Source of the DNA: Macrothele yani
Lineage: Eukaryota > Arthropoda > Arachnida > Araneae > Macrothelidae
Assembly (NCBI GenBank): GCA_039090855.1
Contig: CM077006.1
Span: forward strand, 48,183,336-48,247,335
Reading direction: 5' to 3'
Length of the DNA: 64,000 nt
Shown: positions 30,377 through 41,359 of the stretch, piece after piece
Layout: each line of letters opens with the position of its first letter
Numbering within the stretch: the first letter of the stretch is position 1
The notes under the pieces: generated by a model
Told to the model about the DNA's origin: nothing
Databases searched by the model: none
What the model saw: only the letters and a program-made list of their open reading frames with translations
Program-made: the position numbers and the translations under genes

Positions 30377-31158
30377 CAGGGGTTCCCTAACTTTTTGAGA
30401 CCGCGCCGCCCTTCACATATTACATGCGACGCCCTGTACCCAAAATTAAAAAAAAATCGAGTTTGTAGTATTTTTTAAAAAGAAAATATTCATTTACATT
30501 ACTAGCTTGTATTCTTTTTTATGTAAAAATACAAAATTAGAATAAAATTACAGAACTGAATAAGAAAAAATTGATGAGATAGGCATATTTTCACAATGGT
30601 AACACTCCTCATTTGGCTTTAACATTTTTACACTGATTTTAGAAATTACCTAACAGAAGTATTCGCGCCATAATGGGATGGGTGAGCTTGTTTCTCGTCA
30701 CACAAAAAGTCGAATCTGGGTACAATGTTCAATACAGCTACGGGAATCTCCTCAGCGTTAACTTTGCTTCTATATCTGGATTTTATTACTCTCACCGCTT
30801 TCTTACTCAACTCTGGGTACTCCTTTGCCACACTGTTCCAAAACTGTGGCAGATTTCCCGAAGAGAATGCCATTTTCAGAGTGGAGTCTAAAGAAATGTC
30901 TGTTAACTGTTCCTGCTCAGCAGTAGTGAAGGTTGATGGCGGATCAGCTGTAAACGGGTCTGTAACCAACTTGTGTTAATCTGTTTGTGGCCGAAAATAT
31001 TCGTCAAATTGAACGTTCAGTTGAGATAGATGCTCCAGAATCTGCATGTTGCGTTTCATTACAAATCATAAGTTTTAGTTTTTCCTTATAGTCGCGACGC
31101 CCCGAACCAAGTCCGGCGACGCCCTGGGGCGTTGCGACGCACAGATTGGGAACCTCTG
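30377..31158 (-). mobile_element. hAT deletion derivative with 8-bp target duplication
   Basis: Termini caggggttccc and gggaacctctg are inverted repeats of the Charlie-like hAT type. The flanking 8 bp ccctaaat is perfectly duplicated (30369-30376 and 31159-31166), the hallmark length for hAT. At 782 bp it can hold only the C-terminus of the transposase. Confidence 0.93.
30650..31050 (-). pseudogene. C-terminal remnant of a ZBED/hAT-type transposase
   Basis: Minus strand encodes VTDPFTADPP, then LTDISLDSTLKMAF, then LPQFWNSVAKEYPELSKKAVR, then VIKSRYRSKVN, and ends CDEKQAHPSH. This is the C-terminal region of the hAT transposases related to ZBED5 and FAM200 proteins (consensus FW..V..EYPELS, SKYRNRL, KQAHPSH). 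The short block normally lying between EYPELS and KSRYRS (with the CESGFS motif of the dimerisation domain) is deleted. The catalytic N-terminal two thirds are absent. Confidence 0.8.
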
Positions 31159-31303
31159 CCCTAAATTAAATTGCAATCACATACAGCTAATATGTTACTG
31201 TCTTGGAGACCTAGTCTAGTATCCTTATTATATTGCACACTGTTTTGACAACTGTTGACGTTGTAGATGTATTTGCTAAAGCACTAACTTATTCCATGTT
31301 GCA

Positions 31304-31527
31304 GCCGCCCCGGTGGCGCAGTGGTCTAAGGCGCTGGCCTCTGATCATTCGTCCGTAAGGGGTCCGGGTTCGAATCCCGGTTAGGCATGGATGTTGTGTT
31401 TGTCTTACGGCACTGGCTCTCTCCCTTCCCTGGAACCAGTGACCCTAAATTAGGGACGGGCGACTGCTTATAGCCCAATTGAGTTGCTCACGGTGGTCGT
31501 TAAACTACCAATCAAAAAAAAAAAAAA
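31304..31527 (+). mobile_element. tRNA-derived SINE with perfect 13-bp target duplication
   Basis: Head gccgccccggtggcgcagtg, box B gggttcgaatcc, the full body and an A tail. The 13-bp repeat attccatgttgca at 31291-31303 and 31528-31540 is perfect, so this is one of the younger copies. Confidence 0.97.
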
Positions 31528-31602
31528 ATTCCATGTTGCAAAACTTCTGGAATTTCTCAAGAAACAAGGGTAAATGAACTTTCTGCATTAATGTTCAAAT
31601 TA

Positions 31603-32993
31603 CACTGCTAGCCACCCAAAATGCAACACCAAGAAGGACACGAGATATCAAAGCTAGATTTACTGGACACATTACAACAGATACAAAGATGAAACGATTG
31701 AGCTTACAGGCCCGTGCGATTTGCGGAATACGCGGACATCAATAGTTCGTGTGGCCCCCGTGGCTGGCAATAACGGCCGATACACCCCGTGGCATCGAAC
31801 GAAAGAGGCTTTCGATGTGGGCTTGGGGTATGTCGGTCCAGGCTGCTTCCACACTTTGCCACAGTTCATCAGGCGTAGCCGCGGGTGGTGCTTGCCGGGC
31901 CACTCGGTTGCCGATCAGCGACCAGACTTGTTTGATGGGCAACATATCGGGAGAACAGGCGGGCCACGGCAGCAGTGACACCTGGTGGGCCGTGTAGAAT
32001 TGTTGCACGATGCGTGCCACGTGCGGGCGCGCATTGTCCTGTTGAAGCGTGGCTGCTGGCAGGTAACGGAGGACTACAGGCTCCAAAACGTCGGAGATGG
32101 TGCGGTGGCTGTTGAGTGTACTGGCGATGCGTACCAGAGAGGTGCGGGTGTCATATCCAATTGCGCCTCAAACCATAACGCCAGGCGACGGACCGGTATG
32201 ACGATGCATAATGCAGGCGTCACACAGTCTCTCGCCGCAGTGCCGCCACACGCGGATCCAACCATCGTGGTGTTGCAGGCAGAAGCGGGATTCGTCGGAG
32301 AAGACAATGTCGTGCCAATCCGTAGTCCAGGTGCGGCGTTCAACGGCCCACTGCCGCCGCACTCGCCGGTGGTGTAACGTCAATGGTAATCGGAGCAAAG
32401 GGCGCCGTGCGACAAGTCCCCGCTCCTGCAGACGACGTCGAACGGTACGTGCTGACACAGGTTGTTCCGCAACACAGCCTAATTCCTGCGCTAACGTTCG
32501 TGATGTGGCGGCGCGAGCCGACAATGCCCGCCGCACAACATGCCGGTCCTCTCGTTCGGTGGTGTGCCGCGGCTGCGGCAGTCGGTCCGTCTGTCACTCC
32601 TGCACCCACTGAATCCATACTCGCCTCACTGTGGCTGAATGTGGTCCCACACGGGCGCCGATGTCTCGGTGCGATAAACCGCCGTCGCGATAAGCCACTA
32701 TTCGTCCTCTGTCGAACTCCGAAACGTGCTGGAATGACTGCCGTATTCTGCGACGAGGCATCAGGAAGCTTCCCACGCACAGGCCAGGCAGCACAACACA
32801 CTTCCACTTCTTACACCCCGCCTTCTGTGCACCATTCTTATAGTGCTTCTCGGTGGTGTGCCGGGCGCACATGATTTGCGTATGCCCTACAATGCTAATC
32901 GTTTGCATGTCCTCTCGCGGGCGATGCATGCTGCGAATTTCAGGCCAATCGGATGCTTTCTTCTTGGTGTTGCATTTTGGTCGGCCAGCAGTG
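31603..32993 (-). mobile_element. Tc1-like transposon, family E copy 1
   Basis: Left end cactgctagccacccaaaat and right end attttggtcggccagcagtg are inverted repeats. TA on the left (31601-31602) and CA, a mutated TA, on the right. Copy 2 lies at 39423-40826. The element is unusually GC-rich for the region. Confidence 0.92.
31739..32761 (-). pseudogene. Tc1-E transposase pseudogene (copy 1)
   Basis: Begins MPRRRIRQSFQHVSEFDRGR and carries a Tc1 helix-turn-helix (GLSHRDIGARVG). Then come DIVFSDESRFCLQ (first Asp), LQQDNARPHVAR (second Asp) and, where family members have PTEH or PIEH, PIKQVW: the catalytic Glu is replaced by Lys. It has stops near 32595 and at the Trp position of VMVWGAIGYD. 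That second stop is also present in copy 2. It ends HGGHTNY. Confidence 0.9.
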
Positions 32994-33257
32994 CATATGT
33001 TAAATGCCAAATTGTGCTAATATAATGTTATTCACATGCGGGTGGATAATGTTACTATTCACCAATTCGTGAGGATTTGTGCTTTTCGCACATCACAAGA
33101 TAAGCTTCGAAACAGAATCTCTGGGAAAATATCGTGCAAGAAATTAAGAAAATTTTCCATTTTTCACTACGGGGATTGAAATGTGGAACATTTGACACGG
33201 CCAAACTGTAACAGCAACTTATAACCCCGATAAGGAATCCTTTATTTATTCGTTCTT

Positions 33258-33365
33258 GTTTCGGGGTTTGACTACTGTCTTGAACATCTAAGGCTATAAA
33301 AAAGTCTTCCGTCCCTAATTTTGGGCAACTAGTTCAACGAAAGAGGCCCACGCCTGTGACCGGGG
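33258..33365 (-). mobile_element. SINE-tail relative, minus strand, degenerate
   Basis: On the minus strand the stretch reads gaactagttgcccaaaatta, then gggacggaagac, tatagcc and gtcaaaccccgaaac, aligning with the 3' body of the common SINE but with no tRNA-like head. It is like the fragment at 11778-11950. Confidence 0.45.
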
Positions 33366-33965
33366 ATGCAGATAATCTTGATTGGGTGACCTGTTTCCAT
33401 TTCTGGAATAGGTCAGCGAATGAATATGATATTGTATTATGCGTTGTGTTCATTAATCATGATCATTTCTGTCACAAAGCGAATATTGGTGACTATCAAA
33501 ATTATGCTATTTAAGACGTAGATTTTTACACACATATAATCTCATGTTAAACCGCATAAATCGAATTGCATGCATGGTGGACATGCCAAAGTGAGTCACC
33601 AGATCTTTGATTAAAGGCTCCATGGCAAGAGAGTAATAAATTAAGTAAATCAGAAATAAATTATATACGGCGACAGGGGTCAGAAAATATGATACTTGTC
33701 CACCAGTCAGCAGAAAATGTCACTAGTCAGAGATTTCGGCATTTCTCAGAAACAAGACCATCCTCCTTATCAACTCCTTGCATTCCCATGATACCCCCCC
33801 CCCCCCTTTTTCCCTCCTTAACATTTCACATGCGCGCCCTTTGTTCTATATTTTAGGACTGGCACAACCATTTCATGCACAGCTCAGAACGCCGGGCAAC
33901 TCGCTGGCTCTCCAGGCAGAGCTGTTAGCATGTGCAGAACAGAGCTTCCACTTTTGTTCTTTGCC
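33366..33965. other. No gene recognised
   Basis: AT-rich spacer with a C homopolymer at 33797-33807. Nothing supportable. Confidence 0.5.
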
Positions 33966-33969
33966 TTAA

Positions 33970-34503
33970 TCCTTTAACCGGCTCGAACAAATTAACTCGG
34001 GGTTAGGAAAATGGCTTGAAATCAGTTCCAACTGATATATTCGCTGACTAAAAAAAGACTGCAACATGTGAACTTGCGCATCAGAAAACGCTGCTTTTCC
34101 TTTATCTTTGTTGTTCAAAGAAAACGGGTATTTACGGGAATGATTGACGCCAATCCGTTCTGACTGATTACGCACTAAAAGGGCTATAACAATGGCGACG
34201 AACCTACGAAAAGAGAAAGATGTTTTGGGTCACTTGTTTCTACCCAGTAGCATTATGTCCGTGTCAGAGAGACTATCTTTTCCCCAACATGCCTTGGCTC
34301 ATGGAGCAGAGAATATAGGACTAGAGAGGATATCTTCCCACGAATTACAGGTAAATAAATGGTCCGGGCAGCTGAGATGAGGGCGGGGATTAATCGTTTT
34401 GCCGTAGTTTTCCTAAAACCTATCCGCTGTGTGAACATCTCTGTTTGAAAGTGCAGAAAATGTGGGACACTATGTGGTTCAGGTACTTCGGCAGCTTAAA
34501 GGG
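33970..34503. mobile_element. TTAA-flanked MITE, piggyBac-like
   Basis: TTAA at 33966-33969 and 34504-34507 flank inverted ends tcctttaaccggc and the reverse complement of ccctttaagctgc. A TTAA duplication with CCYTT-type ends is the piggyBac signature. At 534 bp, with no transposase, it would be non-autonomous. TTAA is frequent in AT-rich DNA, so the call rests mainly on the matched ends. Confidence 0.5.
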
Positions 34504-34507
34504 TTAA

Positions 34508-34973
34508 AGCAAGACACTAGTCTGTTCTCAAAACTGCAGAGCAAGAATGTGATTAGTCATATATAATGAGTAATTACGTTTTTCTGGCGCATGTTACGGA
34601 AGAAAAGCAGGAGATTTCAAAATTTTATGACAACGATTAAAACCAGTGGGTTTAACTTGGTTGGGAATTAAAAAAAGAAATGGTTGCCTTGTAGCGTCAT
34701 TCGTCAGCTATAATTTTTGACTCTTCATGGGCGAGTGGACGAGTGAAATTTTCCACCCCTGTATACTGTATATACACTATATCATACCGTCACTACCAAC
34801 AAACATTCTTAATCCATTGCTGAATAAAGATTTCATCAAATCTCTTTGCAACTCTTCTGTCTTCAGCAATTCTCATCCTGTGACTCCGTTATACTTTCAA
34901 ATTCCATTCATCCACCTCCCACATGATATACTTCTGGGTCTTTTCTGTCCCCCAATGATCGAAAAGCCATATA
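34508..34973. other. No gene recognised
   Basis: AT-rich DNA. The segment near 34790-34900 faintly recalls RTE 3' text but is too decayed to call. An AC/TC microsatellite follows at 34974-35000. Confidence 0.4.
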
Positions 34974-34997
34974 CACACACACACACACACACTCTCT

Positions 34998-36216
34998 CTC
35001 TGAAGAGTAATTGAATTAGAGATACCTGTCTAGTAATGTGTAGCACCACCCATCGCCCTGATGAAGGCGGCGATTCGTCTCGGCATGGACTCGACAAGAC
35101 ACCGGAAGCGTTGGGAAGCCATACGGATCCACGACCTCTGAACAAGCTCCCACAGTTCACGAAGATTTGATGGACGGGGGTCAGAGCTCGAACACCTCTC
35201 TCAATGGCATCCCAGATGTGCTCGTTGGGATTGAGGTCAGGTGACATAACTGGCCAAGGAAGCGAGTTCACGTCGGTGGAGTGTTCATCCAACCATTCGG
35301 ATACAATTCGGGAGCGATGGCACGGTGCATTGTCTTGTTGCAGGATGAGATCCCCAGTAGGATGTTGAAGACGCACAAACGGGAGCAAATGGTCGTCCAG
35401 GATATCCCGGTAACGTTGACCTGTGAGGGACAATGTCACACGTACCAGGGGTCCCATATCAGTCGACGTAAACAGTCCCCAGATGAGAATGCCACACCCA
35501 CCAGCTTGAAGAGTACCCTGCTGGCAAGAAGGATCCATCGCTTCATGTGGTTTGCGCAGTACTCGTATCCTGCCATTCGCATGTACCAACGTGAATCTCA
35601 ACTAATCAGTCCAGGCAACATTTTCTCACATGTGTAGGGTCCATTGGCGATGTTCCCGCGCCCACGCTAATCTTTGCACCCTGTGATGTGCGGTCAGCAG
35701 CGGTACCCTCGTGGGACGATGGCTTCTGTACCCCATAGCGGGGAGATGGTTCTGGATGGTGTGGCTGCTTAAACGTTTTTGTGCACCAGCGTTAAATTGC
35801 AGAGTGATTTCTTGCACTGTGACCCGTCTATCCGCTGTCACATTGCGAGCTAGCCGACGATGACCACGCTCATCCACACGCTGTTGTCCACGACAGTTGG
35901 CCCTTGCAGGGATGGTTTTACCGGATTCGATGTACTCACGGTGCACCCGTGACACAGTGTCTCGTGAAAATTCCAGTGCCTGCACGACTTCCGAGATGGA
36001 GTGACCCATTCGTCGGGCCCCGACAATTTGCCCACGATCAAATGCGCTTAGATACTTCGTCTTACCCATACTGCGTCCGACTCTTACTGATTCCCGTCGC
36101 ATCACTCCTTATATTGTCGGATCGCTGCATACGTCATGTCGTTTCCGTTTACAGGGCCGCCCACAGCGCCACATTTGCATAACGCCAGCTGTCTCTAATT
36201 CAATTGCTCTTCAGTG
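34998..36216 (-). mobile_element. Tc1-like transposon, family A copy 2
   Basis: Same ends as copy 1: ctctgaagagtaattgaatt on the left (first bases blurred by the TC microsatellite) and aattcaattgctcttcagtg on the right, followed by TA (36217-36218). Confidence 0.93.
35030..36105 (-). pseudogene. Tc1-A transposase pseudogene (copy 2)
   Basis: Open for the first 159 codons through both helix-turn-helix parts (AFDRGQIVGARRMGHSISEV and later QEITLQFNAGAQKR). Two in-frame stops (TGA and TAG) then bracket ENVAWTD near the first catalytic Asp (35600-35626). Beyond them the frame is open again with LHANGR-like text, LQQDNAPCHRSR and LNPNEHIWD, which retains the Glu. A one-base deletion near 35190 scrambles the last 60 residues. 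Confidence 0.9.
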
Positions 36217-36459
36217 TATAAACTTCTTAAACGTGTACTACGTATTTCATAGACACCTGCACGAAACCTGAACCAGGGTTCGGGGACCGGGGGAGTCTTT
36301 CCCTGATGAGTGGCCCCCGGTTCCCGACCCCAAGTGTTTACCATTATTATTTTTATTATTGTTGTATGTGAATTGCGAGAGTTTGAGTTTAGGTGTGTTA
36401 ATTTAGTAGGATTCAGGGATTTCTAAGGGAAGTTCTTGGTTGAAGGTGTAGAGAAGTTG
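36217..36459. other. No gene recognised
   Basis: Spacer between Tc1-A copy 2 and the first PLE pseudo-LTR. Nothing recognisable. Confidence 0.45.
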
Positions 36460-36845
36460 ACTTATATATATGACCTTATTAGCCACAACACAGTTTACGC
36501 TTAAAGTACACACATTTATATGGATTTTGTTCTTCCTTTTTTTTGACGTGGTGAGAATATTAACCGTTGACCACCAACTTAAACTTTGACCTTCAGAAAC
36601 ACGGAAATGAGTGCTCTGCACTTTCTTGCTTTGATGTGTTCGGACGGTTTACGTTCTACGCATTGGTTCATTGGCTTCGGTAATGCTGCAGCGGGACTTT
36701 GGATTTGTGACAGCCCTTTTGCTGTATAAGAAAAGCCACTTAGCCCAACCTGCATTCCCCTGATTAATAGGGTTGAGTATTTTCGTATGTTCGTTAGGTT
36801 TTGTGCTGTGTTTTTGGATTTCGCATTTACGACGGTTTGGTCTGT
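36460..36845 (+). repeat. PLE2 pseudo-LTR, left copy
   Basis: Direct repeat of 38885-39275; the copies differ at scattered positions and in the length of a T-run (ctttttttt against a longer tract). It contains aagccacttagcccaacctg and cccctgattaatagggttg. Confidence 0.85.
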
Positions 36846-37374
36846 TGCTTGCGCGGCCTTCCATTCTAGTGTTAATTCCAGTTTTCATTCTAGTCTCTAC
36901 GTAGAGTTCCTCTAATATGCGGTTTGAGTTATTTCCTTACCTCTTTGCCTCTGTTACGGTATTTTCAGTGCTTGGCACTTGCTTTCTAGAGTTGTTTTAA
37001 TTTTAAGGTATATCTTGGTTCTATATTTTTTCGTTATTTTGTATCGATATTAGTGTACTTATTTATAGACTTTTTCGTAGGGCTGCTTGCGCCCATGAGT
37101 GGTACTATTTATGATCTGTTTCTTTAATTCATGGTTTTACTTAGGGTCGTTTTACTATCATTTTTCTTGATTCACTGTAACATTTTCATTAATTCATTTC
37201 ATTTGGGGAGTACATGCCGACAAGTTCGCTACCGTTTACTGAAGTGGGACCTGGGGCAGAAGGGTCCGACTCTCAGCAAATATTACGGTCTCCATTATTT
37301 ATTCCGAAGTTGACTTCTTGCTCGAATCCTGGTGGTTTGTTGCTTAATAAATTAAAAAAAATAGGTTTATAGAA

Positions 37375-38700
37375 TTGCCTAGTTGCCTTCCAGTTTTGCT
37401 GTTTTCGAGTTGTCGGGACACCAGATGCTTGACTTGTGATAAAATGCATCGGAGCAATAAATGTGATGATTTTCAGCCCAGGTTCTGCAAAACAAAGAAT
37501 TATGTATACATGCTCACAAATAGAGAAAGGTACCAGATGCCACATCAAACATTTGTGTGTTGGATTACTATGGTGATGACTGATTTTAAGCGTAGTTTAG
37601 GCCAGAGATACGAGAGTCGTAGGTTTCAACATCAAGAATATATAATGTTTTTTTCAGAAGCCAAAAAATTGAAGAAGCTCTTTTTCATAGTACCTATGGA
37701 CAAAGCTGATGGTAATATTGCTTTAATATGCAAAAAGCTATATATAGATCTTCTTGTTCTGGGATTGGTAGAGAGCTCTACTTTCACGAGAATTCATAAT
37801 GATAAAAACATTATTTTAAAGAGAATTATTGCTATGCATAAGACCTTAAAAACGCATACTTTCCCTTTTGATATGCCTTGCCGAAATTCCACAAGAAACC
37901 TATTAAGTTCAGATTTACAACCAGCGCTAGAGGATGTTATGGACAGCAGGCTAGCCAAATCTTTGAGAAAGTGTTAAAAGCTATATTGAGACTAGTACAA
38001 AAGACTTGGATAATTGATAGCAATGCTGCTGTTCTTAAATTTATTGAAAATAATGAAGACATATCACACGTTGATACGTATGACTTCAATAATTTATTAA
38101 CGTCTATTTCGATTAACATTTGGTGGACATTTGTGATAAGATATTCGGAAGGTTCTCCGATTCCATTTGCATCAGTCAATCGGCTTGAACACACTTCATC
38201 AACCTATGTGTAAAAAGCAATTACATATATATGGGAGAGGTCATTTACTTGCAAATTAGGGGAATACTTATGGGAAGTGTTTTTTCAAGCACCCTTACAA
38301 ACCGCTATTTACAGTACTACGAGAATTGCTTTGTCGATAGACCAGGGGTTGAGTTTGGACGTGTGTTCAGATATGTGGATGACATTGTGGTTTTTAATAA
38401 CTGATATTTTTCTGAACAAGCTAAAGTAATATACCCCAATGATTTACTTATAGAAAAAACCAATGTTGATGAGAAGGAATTGCATTTTTTGGATATTGGA
38501 GTCATAAGAAACGGGGATGATAAATGATTTTCGACCGACGTTTATGATAAAATAAGAGATTTTGGATTTAAGATCATATACTACATTCACTGGAACTCAA
38601 GCGTTCAAAGGACGTGCATCGAAATATTATAATTTCGTAATTCTGGCGAATTTGTAAAATTTTTGCAGTGAAAAAAAAATTTTGCAGTGTAAAATTTTTG
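37375..38700 (+). pseudogene. PLE2 reverse transcriptase pseudogene
   Basis: Opens with a Cys-rich stretch (CRDTRCLTCDKMHRSNKC). Then come FIVPMDKADGNIALICKKLY (RT1-like), TYDFNNLLTS (first catalytic Asp), RGILMGSVFSSTLTN, and FRYVDDIVVFN near 38365-38398 with the YVDD catalytic pair, followed by NDLLIEKTNVDEKELHFLDI and VYDKIRDFGFK. This order is the one seen in PLEs of the Hydra/Neptune kind. At least four frame breaks occur. The catalytic residues themselves are still readable. Confidence 0.78.
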
Positions 38701-38884
38701 CAGGTTGTTCAGGCATTTACTGATAAATGATTTTCCTGTTGTCTTTTTATCGTTACAATTTTTGAACAACTGGTCTCTAAATATATTTCGACTAGCTCTT
38801 GTCGACTACACATCAAAGACATTACTAACCCTAGACCCCACAATGTTAAAAGTTAGATTACTCAAAGTGCCGTTTGCAGAGTCG

Positions 38885-39275
38885 CTTGTGGCTGAAGACC
38901 TTATTAACCACAATACAATTTACACTTAAATTACACACAATTATATGGCTTGTGTTCTTCCTTTTTTTTTTTTTTTTTTTTTTTTTTAACGTGGTGAGAA
39001 TGTTAACCGTGACCACCAACTTAAACTTTGACCTTCAGGAACACGGAAATGAGTGCTCTGAACTTTCTTGCTTTGGTGTGTTCGGACGGTTTACGTTCTA
39101 CGCATTGGTTCATTGGCTTCGGGAATGCTGCAGCGGGACTTTGGATTTGTGCCAGCCCTTTTGCTGTATAAGAAAAGCGACTTAACCCAACCTGCATTCC
39201 CCTGATGAATAGGGTTGGGTATTTTCTTATGTTCGTTAGGTTTTGTGCCCTGTTTTTGGATTTCGCATTTACGAC
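38885..39275 (+). repeat. PLE2 pseudo-LTR, right copy
   Basis: Direct repeat of 36460-36845 with an expanded T-tract at 38961-38987. It contains cccctgatgaatagggttgg where the left copy has ctgattaatag. Confidence 0.85.
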
Positions 39276-39422
39276 TTCGTAAAGTTTGATGTGTTACACA
39301 ACTTTGCTACTTCATTGAGAGTTTTGTTTTTATGTTACTGAACCTTGGTATGTTAGTTTGTCGCATCTAGTATCTTGTCATTCAGTGTATTGTTAGGGTT
39401 TAAAGTGATATATACACACACA

Positions 39423-40826
39423 CACTGCTGGCCACCCAAAATCCAACAAGAAGGAAGCATCAGATTGGCCTGAAATTCGCAGCATGCGTCGCCCGCGAGA
39501 CGACATGCAAACGATTAGCATTGCAGGGCATATGCAAATCATGTGCGCCCGGCACACCACCGCCGAGAAGCACTATAAGAAGGGTGCACAGAAGGCGGGG
39601 TGTAAGAAGTGGAAGTGTGCTGTGCTGCCGGGCCTGTGCGTGGGAAGCTTCCTGATGCCTCGTCGCAGAATACGGCAGTCATTCCAGCACGTTTCGTTGT
39701 TCGACAAACGACGAATAGTGGCTTATCGCGACAGCGGTTTGTCGTACCGAGACATCGGCGCCCGTGTGGGACGACATCTAGTCACAGTGAGGCGAGTATG
39801 GATTCGGTGGGTGCAGGAGGGACGGACCGACGGACCGACGTGAGCGATTGCCGCAGCCACAGCACACCACCGAACGAGAGGACCGGCATGTTGTGCGGCG
39901 GGCATTGGCCGCTCGCACCGCCACATCACGAACGTTAGCGCAAGAATTATGGTGTGTTGCGCAACAACCGTGTCAGTACGTACCGTTCGACGTCGTCTGC
40001 AGGAGCGGGGACTTGTCGCACGGCGCCCATTGCTCCGATTACCATTGACGTTACACCACCGGCGAGTGCGGGAGGCAGTGGGCAGTTGAACGCCGCACCT
40101 GGACTACGGAATGGCACGACATTGTCTTCTCCGACGAATCTCGCTTCTGCCTGCAACACCACGATCATCGGATCCGCGTGTGGCGGCACCGCGGCGAGAG
40201 ACTGTATGACGCCTGCATTATGCATTACCATACCGGTCCGTCGCCTGGCGTTATGGTTTGAGGCGCAATTGGATATGACACCCGCACCTCTCTGGTACGC
40301 ATCGCCGGTACACTCAACAGCCATCGCACCATCTCCGACGTTTTGGAGCCTGTAGTCCTCCGTTACCTGCCAGCGGCCACGTTTCAACAGGACAATGCGC
40401 GCCCGCACGTGGCACGCATCGTGCAACAATTCTTCACGGCCCACCAGGTGTCACTGCTGCCGTGGCCCGCCTGTTTTCCTGATATGTTGCCCACCGAACA
40501 CGTCTGGTCGCTGATCGGCAACCGAGTGGCCCGGCAAGCACCACCCGCGGCTACGCCTGATGAACTGTGGCAAAGTGTGGAAGCAGGCTGGACCGACATA
40601 CCCCAATCCCACATCTAAAGCCTCTTTCGTTCGATGCCGCAGGGTATAGCGGCCGTTATTGCCAGCAATGGGGGCCACACGAACTATTGATGTCTGCGTG
40701 CTCCGCAAGTCGCACGGGCATGTAAGCTCAATCGTTTCATCTTTGTATCTGTTGTTATTTGTCCAGTAAATCTGGCTTTGCTGTCTCGTGTCTTTTTTGG
40801 TGTTGCATTTTTGGTGACCAGCAGTG
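39423..40826 (+). mobile_element. Tc1-like transposon, family E copy 2
   Basis: Left end cactgctggccacccaaaat, right end atttttggtgaccagcagtg, then TA (40827-40828). The left TA is lost in a CA microsatellite. The sequence is close to copy 1 throughout. Confidence 0.92.
39655..40690 (+). pseudogene. Tc1-E transposase pseudogene (copy 2)
   Basis: Starts MPRRRIRQSFQHVSLFDKRR. The catalytic set DIVFSDESRFCLQ, FQQDNARPHVAR and PTEHVWSL is complete, unlike copy 1. It is disabled by TGA near 39841 after the first helix-turn-helix, a frame break near 39850-39990, the TGA at the VMV-GAIGYD position shared with copy 1, and TAA near 40616 in the C-terminus where copy 1 has a Glu codon. It ends GGHTNY. 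Confidence 0.9.
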
Positions 40827-40828
40827 TA

Positions 40829-41355
40829 TGTTAACCAGCATTTTCACATTAAAAGTCAGCTAGAAAGAGAGCTTCGCGTAACAGGAAAATTTTACGCACG
40901 CAGTTAACCAGCGTTTCAAAGAAAACCATCTGCGACACAGCTTGACGGAATCATAAATCAATTCGCCTCTCCTCCGACTATCAAGCGTAAGCCTCTTACA
41001 GGGCGAAGCAAATGACCAACAAGTTCTAAAAGAGCCCAACGTTTTTTTGCATGGGTTGGAAGTAGGAAAAAAAGACTGTGTGTGGGAGGAAATCTAGGGT
41101 ACCCTGGGGATTCTTGTTTTCAGCTACAGGCGGAACAATAGCATTCTGTGAAGACAGGGAACACACATGGTACGTGCCCATTCGCCAAATTGTGTCCCTT
41201 CCCCACTTTACTTCTCAGTGTTAAATCTACAGCTCAAATTAAACAACATAGCTCGTTTACGGGCAAAGTTTTGACGAACACAGGTAGCACTAGAAAAGTT
41301 AGAAGTGAAATTCACTGATTTGCGTTAGTGGATTTTGTGAGAGCAGTTTAAAAAA
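40829..41355. other. No gene recognised; possible 5' part of the Tigger element
   Basis: No terminal repeat matching the Tigger 3' end at 43460-43480 is found here, so the 5' end of that element is either lost or too diverged to recognise. Confidence 0.4.
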
Positions 41356-41359
41356 ATGA

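Larger units (their letters stand above)
36460..39275 (+). mobile_element. Penelope-like element 2 between direct pseudo-LTRs
   Basis: A roughly 380-bp sequence at 36460-36845 recurs in the same orientation at 38885-39275 (shared phrases: gacggtttacgttctacgca, ctgcagcgggactttggatt and gctgtataagaaaagc). Between them lies a decayed reverse transcriptase of PLE type. Direct terminal repeats called pseudo-LTRs are a known PLE arrangement. No GIY-YIG is recognisable in this copy. Confidence 0.75.

Noticed and set aside
32074..32874. Long Arg/Ala-rich frames on both strands in Tc1-E
   Set aside because: They result from the high GC content of Tc1-E; only the minus-strand transposase frame carries the DDE motifs.
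39180..39240. Hammerhead ribozyme in the PLE2 pseudo-LTR
   Set aside because: CTGATGA is present but no stem II followed by GAAA can be formed; the left pseudo-LTR has even lost CTGATGA.
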